Below are positions 11,881-25,018 of a stretch of DNA of 64,000 nt, piece after piece (within the stretch, counting starts at the first letter, position 1; every line of letters begins with the position of its first letter). Position numbers and translations under genes: made by a program. Location: positions 55,132,971-55,196,970 of the forward strand of contig CM060972.1 of the NCBI GenBank assembly GCA_030765045.1. Reading direction: 5' to 3'. Source of the stretch: Tenodera sinensis. Its lineage: Eukaryota > Arthropoda > Insecta > Mantodea > Mantidae. Under the pieces are notes generated by a model, which worked only from the letters and a program-made list of their open reading frames with translations, was not told the DNA's origin and did not search any database.

Positions 11881-12570
11881 AATGCTGACATTTTTCTCCA
11901 TTTATCAATTCTCTATATTAGCGTTTCCTGCTAGGAAAGTAATAAAAAATTTGATTAAAAATACTTGTTAGCCCTTGACCACGGAGGAGAATTGGAGAAG
12001 TAAAGAAATGTTTCACCTGGATGACTGGAAGGCATATTTTTCATTGACGATCAACATAGTTCACTTTGTGTCCTGTAGGTTTGATGTCAAAACTCTGGCA
12101 GGTGAACAATAACCTGTGAACATAGGTTGGTTTCTGGCTCAGGAATGCTAGGATAACGATAGCATTAAGTGGAGTGCTAGAACTAGGTAAGTTGTGGGGA
12201 CTGGGCGTGGCAGAAGCGGTTTATTGTTTCCTTACCAACATAAAGCACTGAATATTACATCTCTACTTTTTACTGCACATTTGTTTGCTTGTAATATATA
12301 GAAGCTTTGACGACAGGCTGTGAGTTTCTTAAAAAGTAAGAATCGTACTCGTGGAAAGTACTAGAAAAAATATAGCTTAGTACACTCTGTTGGAGGACCA
12401 ACATCTATTTGTTACTCCGTTGAGTTGTTTTCTTGCACACTGTGATAAAATGAAGAGAAGAAGTAATTGGGGCGTTTTGTTTTTGCAAACTGTGGTGAGA
12501 TGACAGAAGTCTAGCAGGAGGAGCCTTCTCATCAGTAGCCTCTGGGGCAGGCAGGCAGACACTGTTCACA
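11881..12570. other. unassigned stretch
   Basis: Nothing recognised. The overlapping 61- and 63-codon minus frames at 12377-12596 do not show a domain. Confidence 0.4.
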
Positions 12571-12656
12571 AAGACCAGTGTGTAATCATGAGACAAGCTG
12601 GCTGATTACGTTCTCTTCCTGGGAAATAAAGAGGGAGGAACGTGGGGTCGTAACGC

Positions 12657-12803
12657 AGACCTCAGTGTGCATCGCTCGGGAACGAACTCAAGTAAACACT
12701 GCCGCCGCAGCTCTGGAGTTACACCGAGACAAAAACCTCGTCACTATTCACAGGTACCTGAGGAACGTCATGCGTCCCTGCATCGTGTCCACCAAACTCG
12801 GGG
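12657..12803 (+). CDS. possible host exon ending at a splice donor
   Basis: This block is more GC-rich than its surroundings and stays open in one frame. The translation includes TAAAALELHRDKNLVTIHRY and ends LRNVMRPCIVSTKLG directly before GTAAGT, a near-consensus 5' splice site at 12804. The acceptor is unclear; AACGCAG ending near 12659 is one option but lacks a good pyrimidine tract. I do not recognise the protein. It could be a non-coding or repeat-derived sequence with a chance GTAAGT. Confidence 0.28.
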
Positions 12804-12829
12804 TAAGTCTGTCACCGTGATATTGTCTC

Positions 12830-13680
12830 CAAATCCAACCTGCTGCCAACATTCACTGAGAGTTTTGACTGCTACCTTATCTTACGATAAAGAAATCATC
12901 AAGTTCTTATTATAGATTCTTTTTATTCCTCTACTTGGGATTTCAAATAGAAATGACAAGGTTCGGAATGGTGACATATGACCTTGACCTGTGGAAGATC
13001 TTTTGTGTCTATGTCCCTTATGGGGCGACCCTCACGAGGGGGGTTTAGATAAGAGGATACGAAGAGGGGAGGGCCCTAAGAACTACAGATTTGAACACTC
13101 CGGTAGCGGCTCGTATTCCAGCACATCTCCCTCTTGAGGCTCTAGGTCCCCAGAAGGATCCGAGACTGAGAGACCTCCCCAGATCCAGAGAACGAGGATT
13201 TACACACAGCAAGTACCCGCAATGCAAGCTGAAACTCCCGCCGACACTTTTAACCCTAAAACAAGTGAAAGTGAGAAGTGAATTGACATAGAGGGACAAG
13301 AAACTCGGGGAATGTAATTACAGTTCACAGCATTTTTCTAGGAAATATTCCGAGAAACACCGGACAAGCGAAAGGTCGGTCATGACCTCTCGAATCTCTC
13401 ATGTTACCGCAGAGCAATCTCGCCCGGTTGGATTTACAAATAGTGCTCAAATTGTTTTTAAATAACTGTCATTGTTACGTTTTATCTAGATGGCAGTTCC
13501 TTTTTGGGAAAGCTGAAAGTTTTCTTTCTAAATAAAGATATCAGAAAACTGCATCTCCTCAAAAGCAACTTTGTCTCCACGACATCCACTACACAAGCCG
13601 TTTGTGTTGTTTCCAAAATGCTTTAACTTTGAAGTTTGAATACGTGTATGTGAAAATGTGCCTACCTCAAGATATTTATG
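12830..13680. other. unassigned stretch, partly GC-rich
   Basis: Positions 13020-13300 are moderately GC-rich and open on both strands (66 and 84 codons). Neither frame is recognisable. This may be an old SINE body, but no tRNA-like head was seen. Confidence 0.35.
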
Positions 13681-13684
13681 GCTG

Positions 13685-14235
13685 TGATGTGTTGCACTCA
13701 TATGACCCTCTTGTGCAAAATATTCTTACAAATGCCTAGTCCTCTATCTTGTTCATATTAATTTGAGATTAATATTTGCAGAAATTATCTTGTTGCATAT
13801 TTTATTGCAGGTGCAAGGACTAGTTAGTTAGGAATACTATATTTTGCAAGAGATAGCCAAATCCTTTAATAGCCACTCACTATGTGATGGCTTTGACATT
13901 CGGTTTTCTTTGTATGTCCAGGATGTAAGGAAAACAAGTAAACTATTAATATCCCAAAATTCAAACCAGCAACAAGAAATATCTCGAAAGTGGTTAACTC
14001 CATAGAAAAATATGTACGCAACAAATATTGTGCTTTAACGTCGTCTAAGTGTTTTTCCCTCTTTTATTTTAGTAAAATTTTGTCTATCCCTTAAGTAAGC
14101 CAAAATGAAGAGAACCTCCAAAAATATTTCCAGAAAATTCAAGATATACATTTGATTTCTCAGGAAAATGTCATAAATTTGTAGTAATTTAATCAACATT
14201 TTGAGAACTATTTTTAAGATAATAAACAATATTAT
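13685..14235 (+). repeat. RptA, 5' two-thirds, diverged
   Basis: GTGTTGCACTCATATGAC, TCATATTAATTTGAGATTAA, then GTTAACTCCATAGAAAAAT and a CAGAAAATTCAAGATATACA block, in family order. It breaks at about 14235, where an inverted RptA piece begins. Confidence 0.8.
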
Positions 14236-14239
14236 TATC

Positions 14240-14450
14240 CTTGGTATGGATAAATTCTCAAAAAATTTGATTTTCTCAGAAATTACTCAAACTATTTTGA
14301 AAAACATACCACATGCTTAAGATATTTTGTTAATTAATGAAATTTATCTCTCAAACCTCCTGGTTGACTGGATGACTTTTGCAAAGTGATAAACCGTAAA
14401 GGACAGACAAAATCTTACAACACAAATAATGCAGTTCTCTTTAAAGGATA
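14240..14450 (-). repeat. RptA fragment inverted against its neighbour
   Basis: ATTTGATTTTCTCAGAA, AAGATATTTTGTTAATTAAT and GATAAACCGTAAAGGACAG are the reverse complement of the central RptA region. With the preceding piece it makes an inverted junction at about 14235-14245. Confidence 0.65.
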
Positions 14451-14659
14451 ACCATTTTTACATATTACTTGTTAATGTTTTGAATGTTTAAATGCTTATT
14501 TTTCTCGAACATAACTTCGTTTTTTAATATCCTGGTGATGCAAAAAGATAAAAGCCATCTCAGAGTGACCAGCTCCTAAATCATTTATCTACCCCTTATA
14601 CAGTATTTTCCTATAACTATTGTACCTATAAGGAAATATGTATGTAATATAACCATTTA

Positions 14660-15150
14660 TAAAAGTCTCATGTGTCGCACTCGCATGACTAAATGAATAA
14701 CGATAAGTATTACAAAAATCACACAAATAACAACGAAATTTCCCCAAAAATTTCACTGTAAAAGATGCATTTGGACATAAAATGTGTGTTTTAACGAACT
14801 ATGTCTAAAATTCAAAATATACATTTTATTTGCTATAAAAATGTCTTAAACTTGTGATATTTTAATCAAAATCGTTAGTCACTGTTGAGAGAATAAAAAT
14901 TTTCGAACGATGTTCCATGTAAAGTGCAGTTTAGAGTGGAGGAATTTTATTCAAAATCTTTGTGTCGCATTCTTGAAAGATATTAAACTAAAATAGCAGC
15001 TTTACGGTTTTAAGTTATGCTGTTCAAACACAAACGCACACGCACACGCACACGCACACGCACACGCACACACACACACGGCCCTCGACTTTTTGGGTAA
15101 AATACAATACTTCCTCCATTTACTATACGTAGTAGAGAAAATAAAAATGT
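14660..15150 (+). repeat. RptA, internally deleted, with both ends
   Basis: Starts TCTCATGTGTCGCACTCGCA and reaches TACTATACGTAGTAGAGAAA at its 3' end. Deletions remove most of the 5' third. A hexanucleotide-type (CGCACA)n run occupies the family's microsatellite site at 15030-15080. Confidence 0.9.
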
Positions 15151-16829
15151 TTATCTAGATTTACTTGAAGTAGATAGAAAGATAACCGTTTTAAGAATAG
15201 TTCTACAAGAGTGAGGAGAGAAAATCATCTGAATGCACGCATAGGGGTTTATTACCTACGTCCGCCTCGTCTCTGAAAGTTTGAAAGAAACATAGCTTTT
15301 TCTATCCAGTCTGCTAAAAACAATTTTGTAGCTCATTCTTCTGTATACTTCGTTTTCCAGGTCGATTTCTCTTCTAATTTTTACAAATTTCGTACCATTT
15401 TCTTTCAACTTCTTCACCATTCAAGATGTTAAGGTTTGTAGCATCAAGCGACGGTGGTTGGTGCGTTGCGGTGGGACATTGGTTATTATTGGAGTGATTA
15501 TAAGGTAAAATAGAATCTTCCAATAATATTCCTGCAACTGTTCAGACTATTATATTTAATTTAAAAATAATAGGTAATAACTATGGAGAGATTAGATAAA
15601 TTTCAGCTTTAAAGATTAAAAATATAATGCCATAATATTAATTTTTTGCGATGTTTGTCGAAGAATACTAAATTGAATAGTTTTCAACTCATATCTTTGA
15701 GGAGTTTGCGTTGTAACGTTTCCTCTTTCACATTGGGAGAAAGGCTCTCATAGGCATCAAAACTGGTGTCATTCTGAAATCGTTAAGGACCCGTCTTTGC
15801 TTTACACATCGTCGTCCGAATCTAGTCGCCTTTCGAGTCTCTCCCACGGGTACGCAAAGACTTTTAGGGGGGACGTAAAACTTTAATGCAACTCAATTTA
15901 ATCTTTCTTTATTAACTATTACATAAGTTATAAATATTATAATATATTTTAGACATGATTTGAAATAGGGTTAGGCATGGGGAGTATAGACTAAAATTGA
16001 AAATTATCTTTGTGATAATTAGACTACATTAGACTACAATTGTATGGATTTTTATGTTTGAAATTAAAAATAAATACAAAAAAGTACAATAATACTAAAA
16101 TAAATTGATCCATTTGTGATATAAATAGATTCAATACTTTTACGATATTTTAAAACTATGATTAAAGATCTTTGTTGCCAAATCGTAACACTGTGTAATA
16201 GAGGATACAAGTTTGAAGTAAAATTAAAAGGTTGCTGGCTACAAAAGCTATTTTGAAATGCCATATCTTGTTTTACATATAGTTTCAAAGTTAGGCCTCG
16301 TGAGAGAACACACACATGAATCATAATATCTGTCAGCAAAGCAGAGTATTTAGTAAATTCAGTTGTGTAAGCGGTTAAATAAAATTCTTGGGTGCCGCTT
16401 TAGGCAGGATTACATCAATAGCTGAGTACACCACTAGAGCGCTAATTCTGGTCTGTTAGTATGGAATTAAACAGGCAAACATTATCCTTTTAGTTTGCTT
16501 TTAAATCCAAATAAACAGTTTTGCTGTGCCCTGAATGTTATCGCTTGTTTTGATATGCTTCCAACAGCACAATTTCTGTAGCTTTCCAGCAGCTCTTTCA
16601 CATGCAAATATTGGGCGAGCTTTATGAGAAATAGTTGTTGACCGAAATGTGCTTCTAAAAGTACACAATGCATGTTTACAAATATTCTAAAGAGGAAACA
16701 TGCCCATATCGGCAATATAACCTGTGGGTTCATGCCAATGAGGTCTTTATTCTTGCATATATAGAATAAAACGAAGTCGCATATGCGTCCTAAATTATAT
16801 TCCCACGGCTTCCAAGTAAAACAATAAAA
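15151..16829. other. mostly unassigned, with solo RptA-end module and repeat C fragment
   Basis: At 15175-15240, AAGAATAGTTCTACAAGAGTG followed by GAGAGAAAATCATCTGAATGC resembles a lone RptA terminus. About 16035-16210 shares CTTTGTTGCCAAATNGNAACACT and neighbouring sequence with repeat C at 56650-56760. The 138-codon minus-strand frame at 16482-16898 runs into a SINE and shows no known domain. Confidence 0.45.
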
Positions 16830-17195
16830 TTCATAGGTCAAATCCCGTGGGCCGACTAATCTGACAACGTTTTTTTCGTGGTTTTCCCCAGTTGCCATTG
16901 TTAATACCAGAATGGATATTTAGTAAGTTCTACTAAAAGTAAAAGGACATAGTAATAGCAAATGCTACGCTATCTATTTACAGATAATGAAAGCAGATAA
17001 ACTGGATTGCCCCAACGCCATGTGTCCGTCACAGGCGGAGGTGCAGTTGCCCTGCACTGATTCCTCTGTGTACACGTGATGAAGCAAGATGGTATGGTAC
17101 AGGAATGAGAGCTGGAAGGCTAACTATACGCCGTACATCGATCTGTGTGTGTCTGTATGTGTGTGTGTGTCTATATAACATATATATATATAACA
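16830..17195 (+). mobile_element. SINE2 copy, 5' truncated in the head
   Basis: Starts near a B-box-like GGTCAAATCCC (16836-16846). It continues GGCCGACTAATCTGACAACG, then TTCGTGGTTTTCCCCAG, and a body ATGAAAGCAGATAAACTGG ... GGCGGAGGTGCAGTTGCCCT shared with 33310-33690. It ends in (TG)n followed by (TA)n at 17150-17194. Confidence 0.75.
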
Positions 17196-17209
17196 GAGGG
17201 GAACAACTC

Positions 17210-17634
17210 TACCTACCATCACCCCGACATGGATCTATTACGGGCTACCATTCTCCTGGGGAAAGGGATGAGGTGAAGTGAAACCGTAATATCGTCAGAG
17301 AGCGCAGCCAGCGAAGCCCAGAGACGCATAGAAGTCCCTAACAGTTACAAATATTGACACCGGGCGCACTCGAAGTGTTTCCGCTGCCCTGGAGATCGCG
17401 ATGAGCATATGCTTGCAGGCCTGGCAGCAACTTCTGAGGGCCAGGGAAGTGGTTCCAGAGCGCAAGCAACTATGCCATCTGTCCGTACCGCGCTACCGAC
17501 CAAACCTGAGGGATGACAAGGGAGGGCAATGAGAAATGAAGGGAAAGGAATCCGTGGAAAAGAGAGTATTTGCCCAAGTGACAGGGAAACCACGAAAAAA
17601 CTCTTGTCGCAGCGTGTGGCCACAGGGGTCGAAC
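17210..17634 (-). mobile_element. SINE2-related element, minus strand
   Basis: On the minus strand it starts with a B-box-like AGTTCGACCCC (about 17630) and continues through TTTTTTCGTGGTTTCCCTG, as in SINE2. The 3' body carries TGTTAGGGACTTCTATGCG, the same motif as at 46930. The A box is missing. It lies tail-to-tail with the preceding SINE, separated by the microsatellite. Confidence 0.7.
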
Positions 17635-17645
17635 TTCTTCACTAA

Positions 17646-20600
17646 TTTTTACTTTAAATTCACATATGAAAGTAACATCCTAAATTGCACAGTTTAACAG
17701 CGTTTCTTTTTTTCTTCAAAGCCCAGTTACTTTTGCTCTAAACAATAAATAAATTTCATCAACTGTACTATATATACAATATAATACTAAAATATTCTTA
17801 ACCTCAAAAACATATTGTAGATAACACGTTACAAAATTAGGGTTATTAACTCCCTTCGGTCGCGTTCTAACTTGAACCTCTCGTTACTAAAATTCTACTT
17901 TTGTAACTAGTGCTATAAATATCTGTTAAAGATTAGAAGAAGGTTAGCAATTAGGCTGAAATTTTAAAATATAAATACTATAGCTTTGAGCAATAGTTAT
18001 GGGTATCTAAAGTTTCATTATCAAGTTGTTCAAATTACGCCACCTTCACTTAAATCACCTGCGAAATTGTGGACTATATTTTACATTTTCATGAGCTCCG
18101 TGTGAGTTTGCGTTCTACCCTTGGGTTGAGTAAAGCTTGAGAATGACATGACTGTTTGTGGCGTAGGACATGCCGACACAGAGCCGCAACACCACGTGAT
18201 TGCAAGGGAGGCTTGTGGGCACGAACGTGACGATATGGCGCATTGCCAATATCCCAGATTGCGCTAGATGGATACAGCACGTGGTTCATCACGTGTTTGT
18301 AATGCAGAAGTGAAAGCTACTTTCAATAAACACTTACCGTTTCAAAATTTTACTCCTCCCATTATTAGGAAAACGTTTTTCAGGATTCATAGCATACGCA
18401 GTTTCCTAATCAAGCCTTAGGTTCAGCTAAGTGCCCAGAATGAGGCTTGCTTCTAGATTTCGCTCTGCTACTGGGTGGAAGGTACTGCTTCGGGCGTACG
18501 GATTCTACATAATGAGTACAACAATATGTCCAACACAATTATCGTCAATAAACAACCTTTTCGTCTAAAAACAAACAACTAATTTGTATAAAATATTTGG
18601 AGCATTCTTACGAATGGAAATTTCAATAACTGTGCAAACATTGTGTGAATTATGCTGTAATTCATTTTTGCCTTAATTCAAATGAATTTAGCCAGAATTT
18701 AATGTTAAAATGTCATACAAAGGCTAATTTCTAAGCGAAATGTGGCAACACCACCTCGCGTTTGGTCGAACGATGGGCACATTCAGATGTAGAGAAGGTT
18801 TGTGGAGGTAACGCCTGACAAGGGGCAAGGGACGGGGTAGGCGACAAGTTCAAGCGCCAGGTATAAGCACTGGTGGGTGGAGTGCCACTTTTAGCTGTCA
18901 TTTATGACGAGATCATTGGATTTATTTCAGCTCGGTAGTCTACAAAAGAATGCAATCCTTTTAGCAAACTGAACAGAAAGATTTTTATTTCTGTATTAAA
19001 AGCAATTACTACTGTTTTAGCTCGTAATGGATGATAAAAATAATTTGCATTATTGAGAAAGTCTGTATCTCTTTGTCGGCCTTTTTTTAACCCTAATATA
19101 AGTGTTTTCCACCGTTTCTTTTTTGTTTCCTTAACTATGGAAAACTTAATATTCATTATTATTTGACAAAATACATTTTTTCAGTAACATTCACATTTTA
19201 GACTTAACTTTTTTTTTCTGCTTTTATCCAAAGAAGTGGCCTCTTCAGCGGTACGGTAAACGCACTGGGCGAGTGTTTTGTTTACATCTAAAGACAGCAC
19301 TGGCCTCGAAGCACAAGCCGGTCGAGTACAACATATGTAGACCACTGGCGTGTGTGAGGACAGGTCAAAGTTGCAATATACGTTACCGAACAAATGAAAA
19401 TTTTTACAAAACTATTTAACCTTCAGAGATGAAACATAGTGTTTTATTTCTTATGTCGGCATCTGTTTCTCAGGTTATTCTGGACCTTGCGTCCTGTATA
19501 GCTACCTGGCACATTTTTAAGCGGACGCATCGATAAAATTAGTGGGAAATGATTAAATATTGCAATTAGGCGTTTTAAGCTAGTATCACACCCAATTCAT
19601 CAGCACAAGTTTCATGTAAATATTGCGACTTTGTGCAATTTTCATTGTCATTTCACATAGTTCTCAGTGTCACTTTAATTCCTTCACATAGTAGCGTAAC
19701 TTCTAGGGAGTCGAACGCAGGATATCTCTAATCTCTCACTCTGTAGTATTTACCGTATTAGCTACTATGGTAGTAGCTTCAGTTGGAGAACACATTGCAA
19801 AACAACAGAAACACACTCCAGCTCAGTCACTGGGTCGCTTACTAACTCATCAAGTTAATTCACGCAATATTTTATATCGGATTTAAAATGAAGGGGTTAT
19901 CTAGTGATTTATATAACCCTGAGCGGAAGGTATCCCATTCGAGGCTACTTTTATAGCACTTCTCACGGTCTTTTTCCATAATTTTTAAAATATTTGGTGC
20001 CCATAACTTAATCAGCTTTCAAATCATGATTTCAGTTAAAATTTACAGTATTCTGTGAAACATACTTCAGACCAAACAGGCTTAAGTTATTAGAGTGAAA
20101 CTTAGGAAATAGTCTCCCCAATTCTGGCTTACTAAAATGTCTATATAAATACTAAAATGGGATAAAAGTGATACCGAATAAGCTCACCTAAGTTTGATTA
20201 CTGTATGTTTTTTAAAACCGAAACTCACACTTTGGGTTTTAACGTGACATTTAGTGCAGTGGGGTTTATATAGTTCTTATTGGAGAGTAAATAATGAAAT
20301 AATAAAGTTGTAATGAGCACTGAAGGTACATCAGTTCTACCCGGCATATATTTTAGTTAGATTATTTAACGCTACTATCAACTGTTAAACAGCAGCAAAA
20401 CATCCCGCTGGGTGCGTGTAGAGAATGCAATGTAATTTTATGCAGCTTGTTTTTAATATCCACATAAACACAACAGAAACACGCATCAGTGAAATGTTAA
20501 TGCTTCGTTTAAAGGAAATGCTTCAAACAAGAGTGTGTTTACTCACATTGGGAATTTTTAATTTCTATTTATACGCGGTTTAATGTGTGCCATTGTTTTG

Positions 20601-20867
20601 GTGCGCTGAAAGGGAGAAAGTGTATGCGCACCAATTCAGATCACAAGTGTTTTCCCCGTGTTGTTATGCAACCCATTCGTCTCCCAGTCACAGTGTTGAA
20701 GGAGCTCGAGAGCCTGGCACGGCGGGCTGTAAGCTTAAGTGAGCATTCAGTTAAAGAGCAATTCAAGGCTGCATACGTTCGTACAGTCATATTGTATTAA
20801 AATACAACCGCAACAACTACCACTGCATCGTAAACATTGTTGTTACAGAATCAGAGATAGGAGACGT
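17646..20867. other. unassigned 3.2-kb stretch
   Basis: No convincing gene. On the minus strand at about 19700-19790 a tRNA-like pattern (TAGCTAATACGGTAA and GCGTTCGACTCCC, A- and B-box-like) may be an old SINE head. The 71-codon frame at 20585-20800 is GC-richer (LPVTVLKELESLARRAVSLS) but has no clear splice sites. Confidence 0.4.
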
Positions 20868-21140
20868 ATTCTACATGGCCTTAACATAGACATATTTTAG
20901 TGATACGATAATTAATAATGGTTTAAGACAAATATCCAGTTTATCTCCACAATTATTTAATATTTATATGGAAAATATTCTTAGGAAACTAAAAGATGAA
21001 ATACCATTAGGAATAAAAATAAATAAAAACAAATCTGACCAATAGGAAGACAGTAAAAGGATGGGAAGAAGTATGGCCGAAAAAGGAGAACTGTCCTAAA
21101 CCATGAAGAGATGATGATGATTATGATGATGACTTCTTTT
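20868..21140 (+). pseudogene. LINE reverse transcriptase relic with GATGAT tail
   Basis: Translation gives NGLRQISSLSPQLFNIYMEN then ILRKLKDEIPLGIKINKN, the RT block usually written GLRQGCSLSPxLFNIY. It then jumps to a 3'-end-like stretch and finishes in GATGATGATGATTATGATGATG. An internal deletion has joined the palm region to the tail; the catalytic (Y/F)ADD part is lost. Confidence 0.8.
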
Positions 21141-21299
21141 AGGTAGAAAGCGTGCAGAAGGACCACATCAGTTGTCAAACTTGACAGTAACTTCTAATTT
21201 TTCTGTCACTTACCTAATATATACCAGTTTTAGCCTTACTTTAGGTTCTAATGTAAACTATCATTGGTTGATCGAACCGCACAACTTCCGTGTCAGCAG

Positions 21300-21545
21300 G
21301 TGGGAATGAAAACAGAGTGCCCCAAAAATTACGCACTAAACACACTTTAAAATGTTATTTCTCAGCAACGAAATGAGACAGAAATACAATAATTTGTTGT
21401 GTATAATTCAGTAGGCACTGGAAAACCACAGCAACACGCTCATTGTTCTACGCGTGTTTAAGCTTCCAACAAGACGAGGCTCCACCTCACTCACACACAT
21501 TTTTCAAGGAAGTCCTACTAACAATTTTCACGCCAAAAAAGAAAG
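21300..21545 (+). pseudogene. Tc1/mariner-superfamily transposase relic
   Basis: The frame at 21464-21535 reads FQQDEAPPHSHTFFKEVL, matching the DDE-domain block FQQDGAPPH of IS630/Tc1-like transposases. Upstream GTGCCCCAAAAATTACGCAC resembles a terminal inverted repeat of such elements. The rest of the transposase is missing, so the copy is deleted internally. Confidence 0.55.
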
Positions 21546-21668
21546 AAATTATGGCCATGTGAAATGCCTTAAATAGATGCGAAAGTGGAAAAGAAGTGAA
21601 ATCATTCAAAACAAATTAAACACATTAATGAATATATATTTGAGAAAGATTATAAGGGGAAAAAATCT

Positions 21669-22363
21669 GATGTGTTACACTCACACGACTTTCTCTACTC
21701 TTGTACAAACCATTCTAACAAACTTTTATTCCTATATGATAATAGATATAAACATACACAGAAATTATCTTATTACTTATTTCCTTGTAGGTGCAAGGGG
21801 AATATGGGAATACAGTAGGCTTTGAGTGATAAAGCTTTCAAATTCAGTTCTCTTTGTACGTCTAACATAAAAAATGAATAGCGATGTTCCATTTTACAGA
21901 AGTATAAGCTCTCTAAAATTTATGTAAATAACAAGCAATATCTCCGAAATGATTCACTTTACAAAAAATCTTATTCAGACATCAATTGTGTGTTTTAGCG
22001 AGATCTACATTTTTATAGTAAGATTTACTTATCTCTTACGGTGTACGAGATATTCAAAAGTCATCCAGAGTAAACAGGACTACATAAGTTATAGCCATAA
22101 AATAAAACATTTCATTTGTTATCAAAATATCTCAAACATATAGCAATTTAATCAAAATCGTTAGTCATTTTCAAGAAAATAAAAATTTTCGAAAAATGTT
22201 CCATGTAAATGGTAGTATAGGGTGGAATATTTTTCTTCAAAAATTTCGTGTCGCCCCCTTGAAAGACATTAACTTCAGTTATGCTGCCCACAGGCTGAAA
22301 ACAAACACACAGACACAGAGGGGACATGTTTTGCAATCAGGGTGCCTCAAAACATATATTTAT
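21669..22363 (+). repeat. RptA, nearly full, truncated after microsatellite site
   Basis: Starts TCTGATGTGTTACACTCACA, contains all central blocks to TCGTGTCGCCCCCTTGAAAG, has only a short ACACACAGACACAG at the microsatellite site, and ends near CTCAAAACATATATTTATAA. It lacks the terminal hairpin. Confidence 0.9.
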
Positions 22364-22455
22364 AATGTGGAATGAAGTAAAGAAATTAGAAAGGAATAAG
22401 GTCCGATAGAAATACTTTGTCAATATCCTATGCTGCTCATAAGAGGATACGGAAT

Positions 22456-23390
<935 letters not shown>

Positions 23391-23399
23391 TCTTCAAGC

Positions 23400-23764
23400 T
23401 CTGCATTTTGAAGGAATACTTTGATGTTTTATTTTGGAATGCTGGTTCCTCTAACTTTGGTCTGCTGATTCCAAATACATTATCAGTTTTCTTTTATCAT
23501 GTCCAGCTTTGTAAGAAAATGAAAGCAAATTTTCGTGTGACTCATTACTATGCGACTCCACAAAATAATTACCATGCTTAAGAACGTGGTGTATATTAGA
23601 ATTACGTAATTGTAAACATAAGGTGCCCACATTTCACTACAACTATCCTACAATTAATATTATTTTACAGGAAATGTTACTCTTTTCACACTTATTCCAT
23701 AAGTATAGAAGTACTTTCCCTTTACAGATACCACCAATAGTCTGTATTCATATTAACTGTCCAA
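23400..23764. repeat. repeat D copy 1, left part
   Basis: CTGATTCCAAATAC, CTACAACTATCCTACAATT, CCATAAGTATAGAAGTACTT and TAACTGTCCAA blocks correspond in order to 38520, 39465, 39510 and 39570 of copy 2. RptA segments interrupt the copy at 23765-25018; it resumes at 25019. Confidence 0.7.
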
Positions 23765-24146
23765 CCACACCCTAGCCTAAACTACCGTTTACATGGAAAA
23801 TTTTTCGAAATTTTTTATTTTCTTGAAAATGACTAACGATTTTGATTAAAATGTCTTATGCTTAAGATGTTTTTATGACAAATGAAATGTATATCTTCTA
23901 TTTTCTGGCTATAGCTCCTGTAGTCGTATTTACTCTGGAGGACTTTTGCATAACTGGTAAACCGTTAGAGATAGACCAAATCATACTATACAAAAATGGA
24001 GATCTTGCTAAAATACAGAATTTATGTCTAAATAAATTTTCTTGTAGGGTGAACCATTTCGGAGATATTCCTTGTTGTGTGCGTGAGTTTCGGAAAACTT
24101 CAAACTTTCGTCAAATGGAACATCGTTGTTCATTTTTACTTTCTCT
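23765..24146 (-). repeat. RptA, central to 3' part, in tandem with the next copy
   Basis: Read on the minus strand it holds the central family region, from AAACTACCGTTTACATGGAA through ACTGGTAAACCGTTAGAG to CAAATGGAACATCGTTGTTC, then abuts the next copy. The 118-codon frame at 23875 is a by-product of the repeat. Confidence 0.9.
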
Positions 24147-25018
24147 ACTGGTAAGTAGGGGAAGTATTGTATTCCACCCAAAAATTCGAAGTCGAGATTT
24201 CACCGGAAATACATGTTTTGAGGCCCCCTGAATCCAAAAAAAAGCATTTTTAGAAAAAGGTCCGTGTGTGTGTCTGTGTGTCTGTGTGTCCGTCAGTCTG
24301 TCAGTCTGTCAGTCTATGGACAGCATAGCTCAAAAACGAAAAGTCGGTTAAAAACCAAAGTTGGTATTTAAGTTTAATGTCGTTCAAGGATGTGACACGA
24401 AGATTTTGAAGAAAATAGCCCCACCCTGAACTACCCTTTACATGGAAAATTTTTCGAAAATTTTGATTTTCTTAAAAATGGCTCCAACGATTTTGATTAA
24501 AATGTCATATGTTTGAGATATTTTTATGACAAATGAAATGTGTATCTTGAATTTTCTGGTTATAGCCCCTGTAGTCGTATTTACTCTGGAGGACTTTTGC
24601 ATAACTGGTAAACCGTTAGAGATAGACCAAATTATACTATACAACAAATGTAGATCTTGCTAAAATACACAATTTATGTCTCAATAAATTTCCTTGTAGG
24701 GTGAACCATTTCGGAGATATACCTTGTTATGTGTGTGAGTTTTGGAAAACTTGGAACTTTCGTGAAATGGGTCATCGTTGTTCATTTTTTTATATGTTAC
24801 GTGTACAAAGAGAACGGAATCTCAAAGCTTTAAAAGATTTGACTATCGCACAAAGCCTACTGTATTCCAATATTCCCCTTGCACCTACAAGGAAATAAGC
24901 AATAAGATAATTTGTACAAATGTTTATTTTAACTAACACGAAGAAGATATAGGAATAAGAGTTTGTAAGAATGGTTAGTACAACAGTAGAGAAAGTCATG
25001 TGAAAGTCATCAGACTTT
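24147..25018 (-). repeat. RptA, full-length copy
   Basis: Minus-strand copy with both ends. The hairpin end is TTACTTTCTCTACTGGTAAG. A TG/TCTG microsatellite lies at 24265-24315. The 5' end reads GTAGAGAAAGTCATGTGAAA with CATCAGA. At about 870 bp it is a good reference copy. Confidence 0.95.

Noticed and set aside
16482..16898. 138-codon minus-strand frame
   Set aside because: It runs through the start of a SINE and shows no domain, splice site or codon bias; probably chance.
23875..24231. 118-codon frame, apparently a membrane-like protein
   Set aside because: It is wholly inside RptA, and other RptA copies have stops and shifts at the same place.
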